Shown: piece by piece, positions 35,562-43,489 of the stretch
How the letters are laid out: each line of letters begins with the position of its first letter
Numbering within the stretch: position 1 is the stretch's first letter
Assembly (NCBI RefSeq): GCF_001269925.1
Contig: NZ_LHVO01000069.1
Coordinates: 1 to 64,000 of the forward strand
DNA from: Pseudomonas sp. MIACH
GTDB taxonomy: Bacteria > Pseudomonadota > Gammaproteobacteria > Pseudomonadales > Pseudomonadaceae
Length of the DNA: 64,000 bases
Direction of reading: 5' to 3'
Program-made: the position numbers and the translations under genes
Notes under the pieces: generated by a model
The model's input: only the letters and a program-made list of their open reading frames with translations
Database searches by the model: none
Told to the model about the DNA's origin: nothing

Positions 35562-36518
35562 TCAACCCCCGACTTCTGCCAGGTAGGTGGCTAAATACTC
35601 ACTGGGAAAGGCGGCCTGTCCCAATCCTTTGAGGCCGCCAATAAGCTCCTCACGCCATTTTTCAACCAATACCGCTGAGACCTTGCGTTTATCGACGCTG
35701 ACGCCGGCCGAGCGCAGCAACCGTCGGCTTCGCCGCATGGAGTTCGGGTCATTTTCAATGTAATACGATAGAAAGCTACGTTTTATCGAGTTCAAATGAG
35801 GGAGCAAGAACTGTTCGGGTTTCCCCCGTTGATCGGCAGACAGTACTTTTAGAATCCGATTCAGCACTCTCATGGCCTGAAGCTCATGGCCCGTCAGTGA
35901 ACGGTTGTGCTGAATACTCTGCGGAGAGCGAGGCCTCAAGGTAAAGCCGGCGTGCGCCTCAATCAGGTCGTAGAAACCATTGGGGTCATCACGTAATAAC
36001 TCGACGGGAATAACCAGTACATTGGATGCGCCGAACAGTGAAGCGTAAAGATCATACAACCTTGTGTAATTCAGAAGTTGGAGCAACATGGCATGCCACC
36101 GCTCGGCAAACACACAAGGGTTTTCAGAGGCGCCCTCTTTTACCGCTTGGTTGTAGTAGCTGTCCACAAACGACAACGGACTTCTTGTCACAATCAGTAC
36201 TTTAGCGTCGGGTAACTCATGCTTCAGCGCCGCCGCCACCAGGCGTTGGTACGTTTGAATTTCAACGGTCGTCACCGGTCTCGGGGCCCAGCCGCAGAGT
36301 TCTTCACTGCTCACGAAAACAGGGGTGTCAGCCTGTGGTTGATGGGGCGCTATAGTCGATTGCCCCGGCCCGCTCAGATAGGCCTCCAGCGAAGCCCCAT
36401 GCACAATATTCTGCGCGTAATTGTGCCATTGCAGCACCTGCACATCGCCCCGCTGCTGTGCTGCGGCCTGTATGTAAGTTGACGCTGACTTGGGGAGGCC
36501 AATATGAATAAGCTGCAT
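35562..36518 (-). CDS. PAPS-dependent sulfotransferase-like protein
   Basis: The product is 318 residues, starting at MQLIHIGLPKSASTYIQ, which is the 5'-phosphosulfate-binding loop of sulfotransferases. VLIVTRSPLSFVDSYYN near 130 is the 3'-phosphate-binding motif. AGGAT precedes the ATG. It lies between cysC (downstream) and an acyltransferase, at the edge of the nonulosonate glycan cluster. Sulfation of the surface polysaccharide is therefore likely. Acceptor not determinable from sequence. Confidence 0.82.
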   Translation of the reverse strand: MQLIHIGLPKSASTYIQAAAQQRGDVQVLQWHNYAQNIVHGASLEAYLSGPGQSTIAPHQPQADTPVFVSSEELCGWAPRPVTTVEIQTYQRLVAAALKHELPDAKVLIVTRSPLSFVDSYYNQAVKEGASENPCVFAERWHAMLLQLLNYTRLYDLYASLFGASNVLVIPVELLRDDPNGFYDLIEAHAGFTLRPRSPQSIQHNRSLTGHELQAMRVLNRILKVLSADQRGKPEQFLLPHLNSIKRSFLSYYIENDPNSMRRSRRLLRSAGVSVDKRKVSAVLVEKWREELIGGLKGLGQAAFPSEYLATYLAEVGG

Positions 36519-36577
36519 TAAATATCCTGTCGGGCCCTCGCGACAACGATCGGCGCCCCCGTGAGTGAATTTAGCGA

Positions 36578-36595
36578 CCCGCAGAAGCCTGCGGG
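36578..36595 (-). terminator. Hairpin downstream of the acyltransferase gene
   Basis: CCCGCAG and CTGCGGG are perfect 7-base arms around an AAGC loop, 15 bases past the acyltransferase stop on the minus strand. No long T run follows, so read-through into the sulfotransferase gene is possible. Confidence 0.4.
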
Positions 36596-36609
36596 CTTAG
36601 GCAATTCGC

Positions 36610-37695
36610 CTAGGTCAGTTTCGTCGCTTGAACCTTGACCAGCCCCTCCTTAGGAGCGAGCAACTTTCTTTTCAGCCAGACACGCACATTGACGTGCTTA
36701 TCTTCCAGCAACCACGCGAGCACAGTAGCGAACAGTGTGCAGATAAGTGCAGACAGCCAGGCATTAGGCACGCGCGATGAATCGATATACTGAGCCACTA
36801 AAACGCGAATTGGCTCATGTGTCAGGTACAGCGCATAGGACACAAATGCCCCCTTTGCAGCCACCCATCTGAGCGGTGATGGAATATGAAGATTTCTGCA
36901 GGCCAGTACCACCAGCATCATCCCCGCACCTGTAAAAGTCAGAAGCTGCAAGTCATACATATTTACATGACTGGCGAGTGAGAGTTTCTGAAATCTCCAG
37001 AGAATCCCAGCCACAACGGCCATAAGAGGAATAACAGCCTGCCGCCAACCGATCTTTGGCGCGTAAACGAATATCGCCGCGCAGGCTGCGCCCAGAAACC
37101 ACTCCCATGCCACCGATTCCCACACAGTGAAATACCCAACCACCAGGGTCGCAGGGCCTGCCATTAGCATTGCAAGCGCTTTCTCGATCTTTCCCATCGA
37201 CCGCCAAAAAAAGGCGATGCCAAAAAACACATAGAGCCACCACTCAATAGCAATCGTCCAAAGAACACTGTTCCCCCCATAAATCCTTATAGGCGGCACG
37301 CCATCGATCATCCTCGCAAAGGGCGTGTGCTGAAGCTGGAAAAGGTGCCCAATAGAATCCCAAGCCGTCGGCGGCACACGCCCCAACAAAACAATACAAA
37401 TCAGAAATGTAATTATCAGCCCGGGAACATATAGAACATATATCCGGCTAAACCGATCTATCATGTACTCGCTAAAACTGTATTGGGTTTTACTCAGGCA
37501 TTGATAGGCAATAAGGAAGCCTGACAGCCAGAAAAAAATAACAACCGCAAGGCTTTGAAATGGCATTTCCCCGCCAAACCAAGTGTCAGGAACCAGTGAA
37601 AAGGTGTGCCCTAACAGCACCACAAACGCTGCCAATGCTCGTATTGCATCGAGCATGCTTGACTGGCCGATGGATAATCTATTAATCAAGAACAA
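36610..37695 (-). CDS. Acyltransferase-3 family membrane protein
   Basis: The product is 361 residues with about ten hydrophobic helices. The acyltransferase-3 hallmarks are present: LDAIRALAAFVVLLGH with the active-site His near 29, the DRFSRIYVLYVPGL region, and WTIAIEWWLYVFFG near 150. Such proteins O-acetylate surface sugars. The start is not certain: frames begin with TTG at 37695 or 37689 next to a GGGA, and an ATG exists at 37656. It lies beyond the terminator that ends the legionaminic cluster. A+T content is visibly higher than in the flanking housekeeping genes, as is common in O-antigen loci. Confidence 0.83.
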   Translation of the reverse strand: MFLINRLSIGQSSMLDAIRALAAFVVLLGHTFSLVPDTWFGGEMPFQSLAVVIFFWLSGFLIAYQCLSKTQYSFSEYMIDRFSRIYVLYVPGLIITFLICIVLLGRVPPTAWDSIGHLFQLQHTPFARMIDGVPPIRIYGGNSVLWTIAIEWWLYVFFGIAFFWRSMGKIEKALAMLMAGPATLVVGYFTVWESVAWEWFLGAACAAIFVYAPKIGWRQAVIPLMAVVAGILWRFQKLSLASHVNMYDLQLLTFTGAGMMLVVLACRNLHIPSPLRWVAAKGAFVSYALYLTHEPIRVLVAQYIDSSRVPNAWLSALICTLFATVLAWLLEDKHVNVRVWLKRKLLAPKEGLVKVQATKLT

Positions 37696-37839
37696 TTCCC
37701 TTTTTTATGACTCGCCATATAACAACTCATCTATTTTCAACGTTGTTGAAATGAAGAGACAAATGCTTCCATGCCCTATTGGCGTGCAGACCCGGCACGT
37801 CACACTTACGCATAACGTGCTATGCCCTGCGCGAAAACG

Positions 37840-37876
37840 AAAAAACCGTCATTCAAATGAGAATGACGGTTTTTTT
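37840..37876 (-). terminator. Rho-independent terminator after the legionaminic-acid operon
   Basis: ACCGTCATTC and GAATGACGGT are 10-base arms around AAATGA. On the minus strand the hairpin is followed by a T run, and there is also a T run on the other strand. It begins about 15 bases after the legF stop and should end the whole legB-to-legF transcript. Bidirectional use is possible but no plus-strand gene ends here. Confidence 0.85.
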
Positions 37877-37890
37877 GAAACTTAGCCGCT

Positions 37891-38598
37891 TCATGGCGCG
37901 TCCGCTCGTAGCGCTGTCTGCTCCAGCGTACGTACCGCAACGTCCCAATCCTCGGGCGTATCAATATCCAACGACTCGCGACTGTCAGTCATCACTAACG
38001 GCACAGTCCCGGGGCCGATGAAACGCTTCTGTTCACGAAGAACGTCTGGCGCCAGCAGGTAAATCGAACCGTCCAGCGTGTAGGCTGGTTCCAGATCCTG
38101 AGAACGCTTCGACAGGCTCTCCCAACCGAGGAAAGGCGTCATGGTGTCCCCGTCCAACTTGAAACACCAAGCGGGATGGGAGCTGGCGGCCGTAACACTG
38201 ACCACGGAGCGGGAAACATCCTGCTGGTACTGCAACACCGCGCGCCGAATGGACTCTGCCGAACGAAAGGGTGAGGTCGGCTGCAGCAACATGACACCGT
38301 CGACGGCGCCGTGAACAGCCTCATATTCATCCAGCACCTGCACCACTACGTCAAAGCTGCCGGCGGTATCGGTGGCCAAATGCGCAGGCCTCATACTGAG
38401 AACACTGCCACCAAACGTGCGGGCAACCTCAGCAATAGCCAGATCATCCGTCGAGATCACCACATCGGTGACGACACCACTTCGCTGTGCCGCTTCAATG
38501 GTCCATGCAATCAACGGCCGCCCACCCAGAACCTTGATGTTCTTTCCGGGTAGCCGTTTGGATCCGCCCCTCGCGGGTACGATTGCCAGGATTTTCAT
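37891..38598 (-). CDS. legF: CMP-legionaminic acid synthetase (LegF/NeuA family)
   Basis: The product is 235 residues from the ATG at 38598, which overlaps the hisH-like stop by four bases. It starts with IVPARGGSKRLPGKN, the CTP-binding signature of the NeuA/LegF/PseF family. Further motifs are PLIAWTIEAAQRS, VISTDDLAIAEVA and LLQPTSPFRSAESI. It activates a nonulosonic acid with CTP for transfer. With LegI, LegG, LegC and LegB upstream, legionaminic rather than sialic or pseudaminic acid is the likely substrate. Confidence 0.88.
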   Translation of the reverse strand: MKILAIVPARGGSKRLPGKNIKVLGGRPLIAWTIEAAQRSGVVTDVVISTDDLAIAEVARTFGGSVLSMRPAHLATDTAGSFDVVVQVLDEYEAVHGAVDGVMLLQPTSPFRSAESIRRAVLQYQQDVSRSVVSVTAASSHPAWCFKLDGDTMTPFLGWESLSKRSQDLEPAYTLDGSIYLLAPDVLREQKRFIGPGTVPLVMTDSRESLDIDTPEDWDVAVRTLEQTALRADAP

Positions 38599-39245
38599 TT
38601 CAGCGCCACAAAGTCGCGCAACATCGACAACCCGACTTTGCCACTTTTTTCCGGATGAAATTGAGCGCCCCACACATTGTCGCGCCCGATAACCGCCGCC
38701 ACTGCAGTATCGCCGTACCGGCAATCTGCAACGCGATGAGCACCATCGTCAGGCACAGCCATGTAGGAGTGCACAAAATAGACCGCGCTATTGTGCGGTT
38801 CTACCGAGGCCAGCAATGTTCCTTCCCAGGAAGCACGCCCTGCGGCACAAACCAGATCGGACCAACCGATATGCGGAATTTTCAGACGAGCGCCGCTGTT
38901 ATCAACGGCGGGTATGGGTTCTACCGTACCCGGGATCAATCCCAATCCGTTGATAAGGCCAAACTCGTGACTGCAATCGAGCAACAGCTGCATGCCCAGG
39001 CAAATACCAAAAAGTGGCGCACCCGAGGAAGCGTACTCTTTGATTGCCTGATCCATTCCATTCGCCGACAACATCGTCATTGCATTGGAAAATGCGCCCA
39101 CACCAGGCAACAGAACCTTAGTGGCGTCCTTCAACGCATCGGGATCGGAAACCAGGTTCACCGTCGCACCACAGTGCTCAAGCGCCCGACGGACGCTGAA
39201 CAGGTTGCCTACGCCATAATCGATAACAGTAACTACATTACTCAT
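38595..39245 (-). CDS. hisH: HisH-like glutamine amidotransferase of the acetamidino pathway
   Basis: The product is 216 residues from the ATG at 39245, overlapping the end of the hisF-like gene. It is a class-I glutaminase with catalytic Cys in GICLGMQ near 83 and the His/Glu pair in FHPEKSG near the C-terminus, and the HisH-style start VIDYGVGNLFSVRRAL. In O-antigen loci a second HisH works with HisF and an N-acetyl sugar amidotransferase to feed ammonia. Other his genes are absent here, so histidine biosynthesis is unlikely to be its role. Confidence 0.88.
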   Translation of the reverse strand: MSNVVTVIDYGVGNLFSVRRALEHCGATVNLVSDPDALKDATKVLLPGVGAFSNAMTMLSANGMDQAIKEYASSGAPLFGICLGMQLLLDCSHEFGLINGLGLIPGTVEPIPAVDNSGARLKIPHIGWSDLVCAAGRASWEGTLLASVEPHNSAVYFVHSYMAVPDDGAHRVADCRYGDTAVAAVIGRDNVWGAQFHPEKSGKVGLSMLRDFVALK

Positions 39246-39999
39246 AGGTTCGAACCCGGATCCCGCCAGCAGATGCTTCTGTTCGGATGTCAGCCAACGA
39301 TGCTCGCTTGAAGTGAAGAATGTCAGCCATAGCGACTGCATCCGCCCCCCTCCGGACCACCTCGACGGCATCCTGGGCTTTGCCCATGCCGCCGCTGGCA
39401 ATAACAGGAATATTGACTGACTCGGTCACGGCCTGGACAAGCGCCAGATCGAAACCTTTGCGAGTGCCTTCGCGGTCGACCGAGGTCAGCAGAATTTCTC
39501 CGGCACCCAGCGCTGCCGCCTGCTTTGCCCAGTCAACAACGTCAATGCCGGTGCTTTCACGGCCATTGTCGGTGAACACTTCCCAACGTTCCGGCGAGAC
39601 GCTTTTTGCCTCAATCGACAAAACCATACATTGGCTGCCAAAACGTCGAGCGATCTCGGTAATCAACTGTGGGTTGCTTACCGCAGCAGTGTTGACGGCC
39701 ACCTTGTCAGCGCCACATCTCAACAGATGGGCGACGTCGTCAGTCGATCGCACGCCTCCGCCGACGGTCAGAGGAATAAACACATTCTCTGCCGCCTGCT
39801 TGATCAGCTCACTCAGGCTGTTGCGCCCATAAAGGCTCGCGACGCAATCCATGTAGATCAATTCATCAATGCCCTGCTCGTAGTAGCGCAGGGCATGTTC
39901 GTTGGGGGACCCGACAATGCGGAGCCCCTCAAGATGAATGCCTTTAATGAGATTGGCACCTTTCACATCAAGGCGGGCAATCAGTCGCGTGTTGCTCAT
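39238..39999 (-). CDS. hisF: HisF-like cyclase partner of the sugar amidotransferase
   Basis: The product is 253 residues with a TIM barrel: ARLDVKGANLIKG at the start (Asp as in HisF catalytic D11), VGGGVRSTDD, DKVAVNTAAV, EILLTSVDREGTRKGFD with the second Asp, and VIASGGMGK. It differs from housekeeping HisF in several surface regions. It overlaps both neighbours by 4-8 bases. In the P. aeruginosa WbpG system HisF/HisH-type proteins supply ammonia, and the same role is inferred here. Confidence 0.87.
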   Translation of the reverse strand: MSNTRLIARLDVKGANLIKGIHLEGLRIVGSPNEHALRYYEQGIDELIYMDCVASLYGRNSLSELIKQAAENVFIPLTVGGGVRSTDDVAHLLRCGADKVAVNTAAVSNPQLITEIARRFGSQCMVLSIEAKSVSPERWEVFTDNGRESTGIDVVDWAKQAAALGAGEILLTSVDREGTRKGFDLALVQAVTESVNIPVIASGGMGKAQDAVEVVRRGADAVAMADILHFKRASLADIRTEASAGGIRVRTYE

Positions 40000-41309
40000 T
40001 CAGCGTTAACCTGAGGATTCCAGGGGGTGTAGCGCAGTTTCCATTCGCCATCAACCACATGCCACAAGTGCGGAGAACGGAAACGATCACACGTCTCCAG
40101 GAACTCTTCACGGGTCATGCTGATGTACTCCAGAAACTCCTTTTCGTAGCGCGATGGGTATTCACCCTCGTAACGCTGCATCAACGCAATGGCTTCGTCC
40201 TTGTCGATGTGGTGGTTACGAATTTCCTGGGCGGAGTCCATCATCGAGCGGCCCACGCCGAACTTGATCCAACGCGTGAAGTAGAAGAAACCATCCACCT
40301 TGTCATCAAGGCTGTTGTACTTGGAGTACGTGCCCTCGGTGCGAACAGGGTTGGCCTCAAAACCGGTGTGTTCTACGGCGTAGTAGTAGGCTTCCTGCGG
40401 TACCCACTTCTTGTAGTAACCCAGGTATTTGAAATCGATACCCTTACGCTCAAGCACTTCGGCTGGCATTGGCAGATAGCTTTTCAGGTCGACCAGCGGA
40501 ACGCCTTCGTCCAGGTATTCGCCAATTTTCTTGCCACCCAGATAAACATCGCGAACGTCTTTACCACCGAAATAATCCAGGGAAAAACCCTCGCTTTCCG
40601 CGACTTCATTGGCGGCAGCGTAGCTGGAGGTTTTATGGGAAATCTTTTCGCCGTACTCGCCTGGCATTTCTCCGTAGAAGATCAACGGGATATTCAGTTG
40701 AGCTGCCATTTTGGCAACGAAGGTCTTCTGCCCCAGGATGAACGGCTGGAAAGGGTGCAGCAGGTTGATGGTCGCATTGCGGGTCAGCAGGCGGTGAATC
40801 TTGCCATTCGGGGTATACAGATAGTTATCGAAGCCACCCACATGCAGCCACTGCTGGAAGTTTTTCCAGCCGATATCGGTATACAGATGCGGCGACCAGG
40901 TCACGGTCAGCGGATTCATGCCGTACTTGTACTTCAACAGGTGAGACTGCATGGCGCTGTCTTTGCCACCACTGCCACCTACGATGCAGTCATAGGTGCC
41001 GTCGGACTTACGATGCTGATTGCACAACTCGACGAGTTCGCGCTCGCGCTCGTCCCAATCGATTTCGCCATCTTCCTTGAGTATGTTGAAACGGCAAGCG
41101 TGGCACACGCCGTCTTCGTCAAAGCTCAGGGTTGTCTTGGTCGATCCATTGCTGTGCGCGTACTCATTACTCGACATCGGCTGCTGGTTCGACATGTTGC
41201 ACTTTTTGCAGAACTTAACGTCGCGCGGCAACCCGTAATAAACTTCCAGTTCACTTTTTGGCTTGCTGAACCTTGAAAGATCTATAGATGAACTCGGGGC
41301 AATTTTCAA
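39996..41309 (-). CDS. N-acetyl sugar amidotransferase (WbpG/PseA family)
   Basis: The product is about 437 residues. The start is a non-ATG: TTG at 41309 lies seven bases after GGAG, and TTG at 41315 is too close. N-terminal paired cysteines (FCKKCNMSN, CHACRF) look like a metal site. The ATP-PPase loop is VGGSGGKDSAMQS near 110. FYGEMPGEYGEK and the C-terminal region match the WbpG/PseA family, which converts an N-acetyl into an acetamidino group. It is coupled to the HisF-like gene by a 4-base overlap. The likely target is legionaminic acid C5 or C7. Confidence 0.88.
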   Translation of the reverse strand: MKIAPSSSIDLSRFSKPKSELEVYYGLPRDVKFCKKCNMSNQQPMSSNEYAHSNGSTKTTLSFDEDGVCHACRFNILKEDGEIDWDERERELVELCNQHRKSDGTYDCIVGGSGGKDSAMQSHLLKYKYGMNPLTVTWSPHLYTDIGWKNFQQWLHVGGFDNYLYTPNGKIHRLLTRNATINLLHPFQPFILGQKTFVAKMAAQLNIPLIFYGEMPGEYGEKISHKTSSYAAANEVAESEGFSLDYFGGKDVRDVYLGGKKIGEYLDEGVPLVDLKSYLPMPAEVLERKGIDFKYLGYYKKWVPQEAYYYAVEHTGFEANPVRTEGTYSKYNSLDDKVDGFFYFTRWIKFGVGRSMMDSAQEIRNHHIDKDEAIALMQRYEGEYPSRYEKEFLEYISMTREEFLETCDRFRSPHLWHVVDGEWKLRYTPWNPQVNAE

Positions 41310-41330
41310 AACCAATCTCCAATCACGAAA

Positions 41331-41522
41331 TTATTTATTGAACAGTGTACTTGTACGTGCCAACAGCGGGTCGTTGGGTCTGTATCGCTTACGCCCCGCC
41401 TGCTGCACGCGCTCGAACAACAGTGGTATATCGCTCTGACCCCCAAGATAAACGAATTCATCGATTACGGCAGGGTCCACACGTAGATACCAGCGCTTAC
41501 GTGTATTCGGTTTATCGGCCTC
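41331..41522 (-). pseudogene. Open-frame tail without a start, possible gene remnant
   Basis: Between the amidotransferase and legH lies a frame of about 63 codons on the minus strand with a protein-like composition (KRWYLRVDPAVIDEFVYL, GGQSDIPLLFERVQQAGR). It ends with TAA at 41331. An in-frame TGA at 41525 closes it upstream, and there is no ATG. It could be the C-terminus of a deleted or frameshifted gene. The remaining sequence up to 41711 shows no gene. I do not recognise the family. Confidence 0.35.
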
Positions 41523-41711
41523 TCATGGAGGCCACTATTTTTGCATCTTCAGTCGCTTAACGTTTTTTCCTACCGTGTTGCCTGACATCAATTGGAAACT
41601 TTTGAACGCCACTGGATGCGTCAGACGCACAATGCTTGCGCAGCCCACTTCATGGGTTGCGACCAACGGCCTGACAAGCGCATTTTCCCAGAGGACGTTG
41701 GTCAACTGAGC

Positions 41712-42404
41712 TCATGATTTTTTTGGCTGAACTTTAAATTTCGACTCATGAATCCGCATTGGAGAACTCACCACCAAATGCCCTGCTTGCAGGTCCCTGA
41801 CCAACGTACTTCCCGCCGCCACGATGGCGTTCTCGCCAATACTACGGCCTTGCAGGGTGGTGGAACCTGCGCCAACAAACGCGCCAGTCGCCACCTTGAC
41901 TCCACCGCATAAAACAGCCCCGGGAGCGATGTGAACATGGCTCGCGATTATACAGTCGTGATCGACCCTGGCCCCGGTATTTATGATCGTGTTGGCACCT
42001 ATGACGGAATCGGGCTGAATCACTGCCCCCGCCATGATTTGGGCGCCCGCCTCCAGCACTACAGTGGAGTCGATCCATGCTGCCGAGTGCAGAAGTGCTG
42101 GAAACGTATAGCCCTTGGCCGTCAGTTCCATAAATACCTGCATCCGGCGATCGCTGCCGATAACTTGTCCCAGACCATTGACCAATGCCACTTGGGTCGG
42201 ATCCAGCCCATTAAGCGCCTCGTCTCCCCCCAATACCCTTACGCCCCGCCAGAACTCGATACCACTGTGCGCCAGAGCGGGATCGCAGACCCCCTTCACC
42301 ACCGCCCCCATCGACTGAAGCAGCGCCAATAACACCTTCGCGTGCCCCCCGGCGCCAAGAATGACGAATGGAAGCTGGGAAACGTCGCGACCTGACTCCG
42401 TCAT
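41712..42404 (-). CDS. legH: Sugar O/N-acetyltransferase (LegH/NeuD/PglD family)
   Basis: The product is 230 residues. The N-terminal part is a Rossmann-like PglD-type domain (VILGAGGHAKVLLALLQSMGA). The C-terminal part is a left-handed beta-helix of hexapeptide repeats (VIQPDSVIGANTIINTGARV, IAPGAVLCGGVKVATGAFVG). In the legionaminic pathway LegH N-acetylates the 4-amino sugar made by LegC. The ATG overlaps the legI stop (ATGA). A general O-acetyltransferase role is the alternative. Confidence 0.85.
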   Translation of the reverse strand: MTESGRDVSQLPFVILGAGGHAKVLLALLQSMGAVVKGVCDPALAHSGIEFWRGVRVLGGDEALNGLDPTQVALVNGLGQVIGSDRRMQVFMELTAKGYTFPALLHSAAWIDSTVVLEAGAQIMAGAVIQPDSVIGANTIINTGARVDHDCIIASHVHIAPGAVLCGGVKVATGAFVGAGSTTLQGRSIGENAIVAAGSTLVRDLQAGHLVVSSPMRIHESKFKVQPKKS

Positions 42405-43486
42405 TCGATGATCTCACCGGCGCGATAGTTGCGCGTAGCCACTGCTCCTACTCGCTGCCACAACTCGGTCGCAGGCAAGCCGCTGCCAGAGCGCGCCGTG
42501 GTCAGATCGGCGCGGGCGAACCGCTGACCCGAAGTAATTTCGCGTGCAGCCACTACCTGCTGACGAGCAGCCTTGCGGGTATCCCACTCACTGGGTTGTG
42601 GCGATTTCCCCGGTTTTCCAAGGGCCAGTTCCAACGCTCTTATCTGCCTTACCATGTCAGCAAGCTCAGCGGGCTCCAGCGACGCCTTGTGATCCGGGCC
42701 CGGCATGGAACGATCCAGCGTGAAATGTTTTTCGATTACAGTCGCGCCACGAGCGACCGCGGCAACGGGCACCAACAATCCTTCGGTATGGTCCGAGTAC
42801 CCGACTTCAAGCCCGAACGCTGCTTTCAGCGTATCCATGGCACGAAGGTTAACTTCCGCCATAGGCGTAGGATATTGCGAAGTACAGTGCAACAGCGTGA
42901 CATGGCCGGCCAATCGGCCTCTTGCCTCATCATCACTCCAGCACCGCCACACTTCATCCATATTTGCCGGTTCGGTTTGATTGCACAGTGCGTGCGCAAC
43001 GATAGCCAGACCTTGCTCGACTTCACTCAGTGTCGCCATGCCCGTGGACAGGATGAGTGCCTTCCCGGTCCTGGCAAACTGCCAAAGCAACGGTCCGTTG
43101 GTCAGCTCGCCCGAAGGAACCTTGAAGAATGGAATATCCAGCGAACACAGAAAATCCAGGCTATCGCTATCAAAAGCGGTGCTGATGAACTCAATGCCAC
43201 GGGCTTTGGCATGGCTTTGCAAATCAGCGTGCCAGGCGCGGGGCAGTTCAAGCTTCTGCAGCATCGCCAACTGGCTTTCAGCCGCGTCGGTCGTTTCCTG
43301 CTGATACAAGGCCTTGGGGGCACTTGCAGACGCCAATTTGCGCGCATCGAACGTCTGGAACTTTACCGCATCGGCCCCAGCGCTCGCGGCCAGGTCGACC
43401 AGTTCGAATGCCAACTCGCGCTCACCGTTATGGTTCACACCGGCTTCAGCAATAACGTACACCGCATCTTTTTTGGGTAGTTTCAT
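42401..43486 (-). CDS. legI: Legionaminic acid synthase (LegI/NeuB family)
   Basis: The product is 361 residues. The TIM-barrel part starts VIAEAGVNHNGERELAFELV, then GADAVKFQTF and ILSTGMATLSEVE. The C-terminal SAF (antifreeze-like) domain (ITSGQRFARADLTTARSG) ends near GEIIE. Enzymes of this family condense phosphoenolpyruvate with a 2,4-diacetamido hexose to a nine-carbon acid. It lies three bases after legG and overlaps legH, in the middle of the legB-to-legF operon. Confidence 0.92.
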   Translation of the reverse strand: MKLPKKDAVYVIAEAGVNHNGERELAFELVDLAASAGADAVKFQTFDARKLASASAPKALYQQETTDAAESQLAMLQKLELPRAWHADLQSHAKARGIEFISTAFDSDSLDFLCSLDIPFFKVPSGELTNGPLLWQFARTGKALILSTGMATLSEVEQGLAIVAHALCNQTEPANMDEVWRCWSDDEARGRLAGHVTLLHCTSQYPTPMAEVNLRAMDTLKAAFGLEVGYSDHTEGLLVPVAAVARGATVIEKHFTLDRSMPGPDHKASLEPAELADMVRQIRALELALGKPGKSPQPSEWDTRKAARQQVVAAREITSGQRFARADLTTARSGSGLPATELWQRVGAVATRNYRAGEIIE

Positions 43487-43489
43487 ACG

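Noticed and set aside
38595-39999. Start of a histidine biosynthesis operon
   Set aside because: Only HisH- and HisF-like genes are present and they overlap sugar genes, so the glycan amidation role fits better.
41345-41560. Plus-strand open frame of 71 codons in the legH-amidotransferase gap
   Set aside because: The opposite-strand frame has the more protein-like composition, and every neighbour is on the minus strand.
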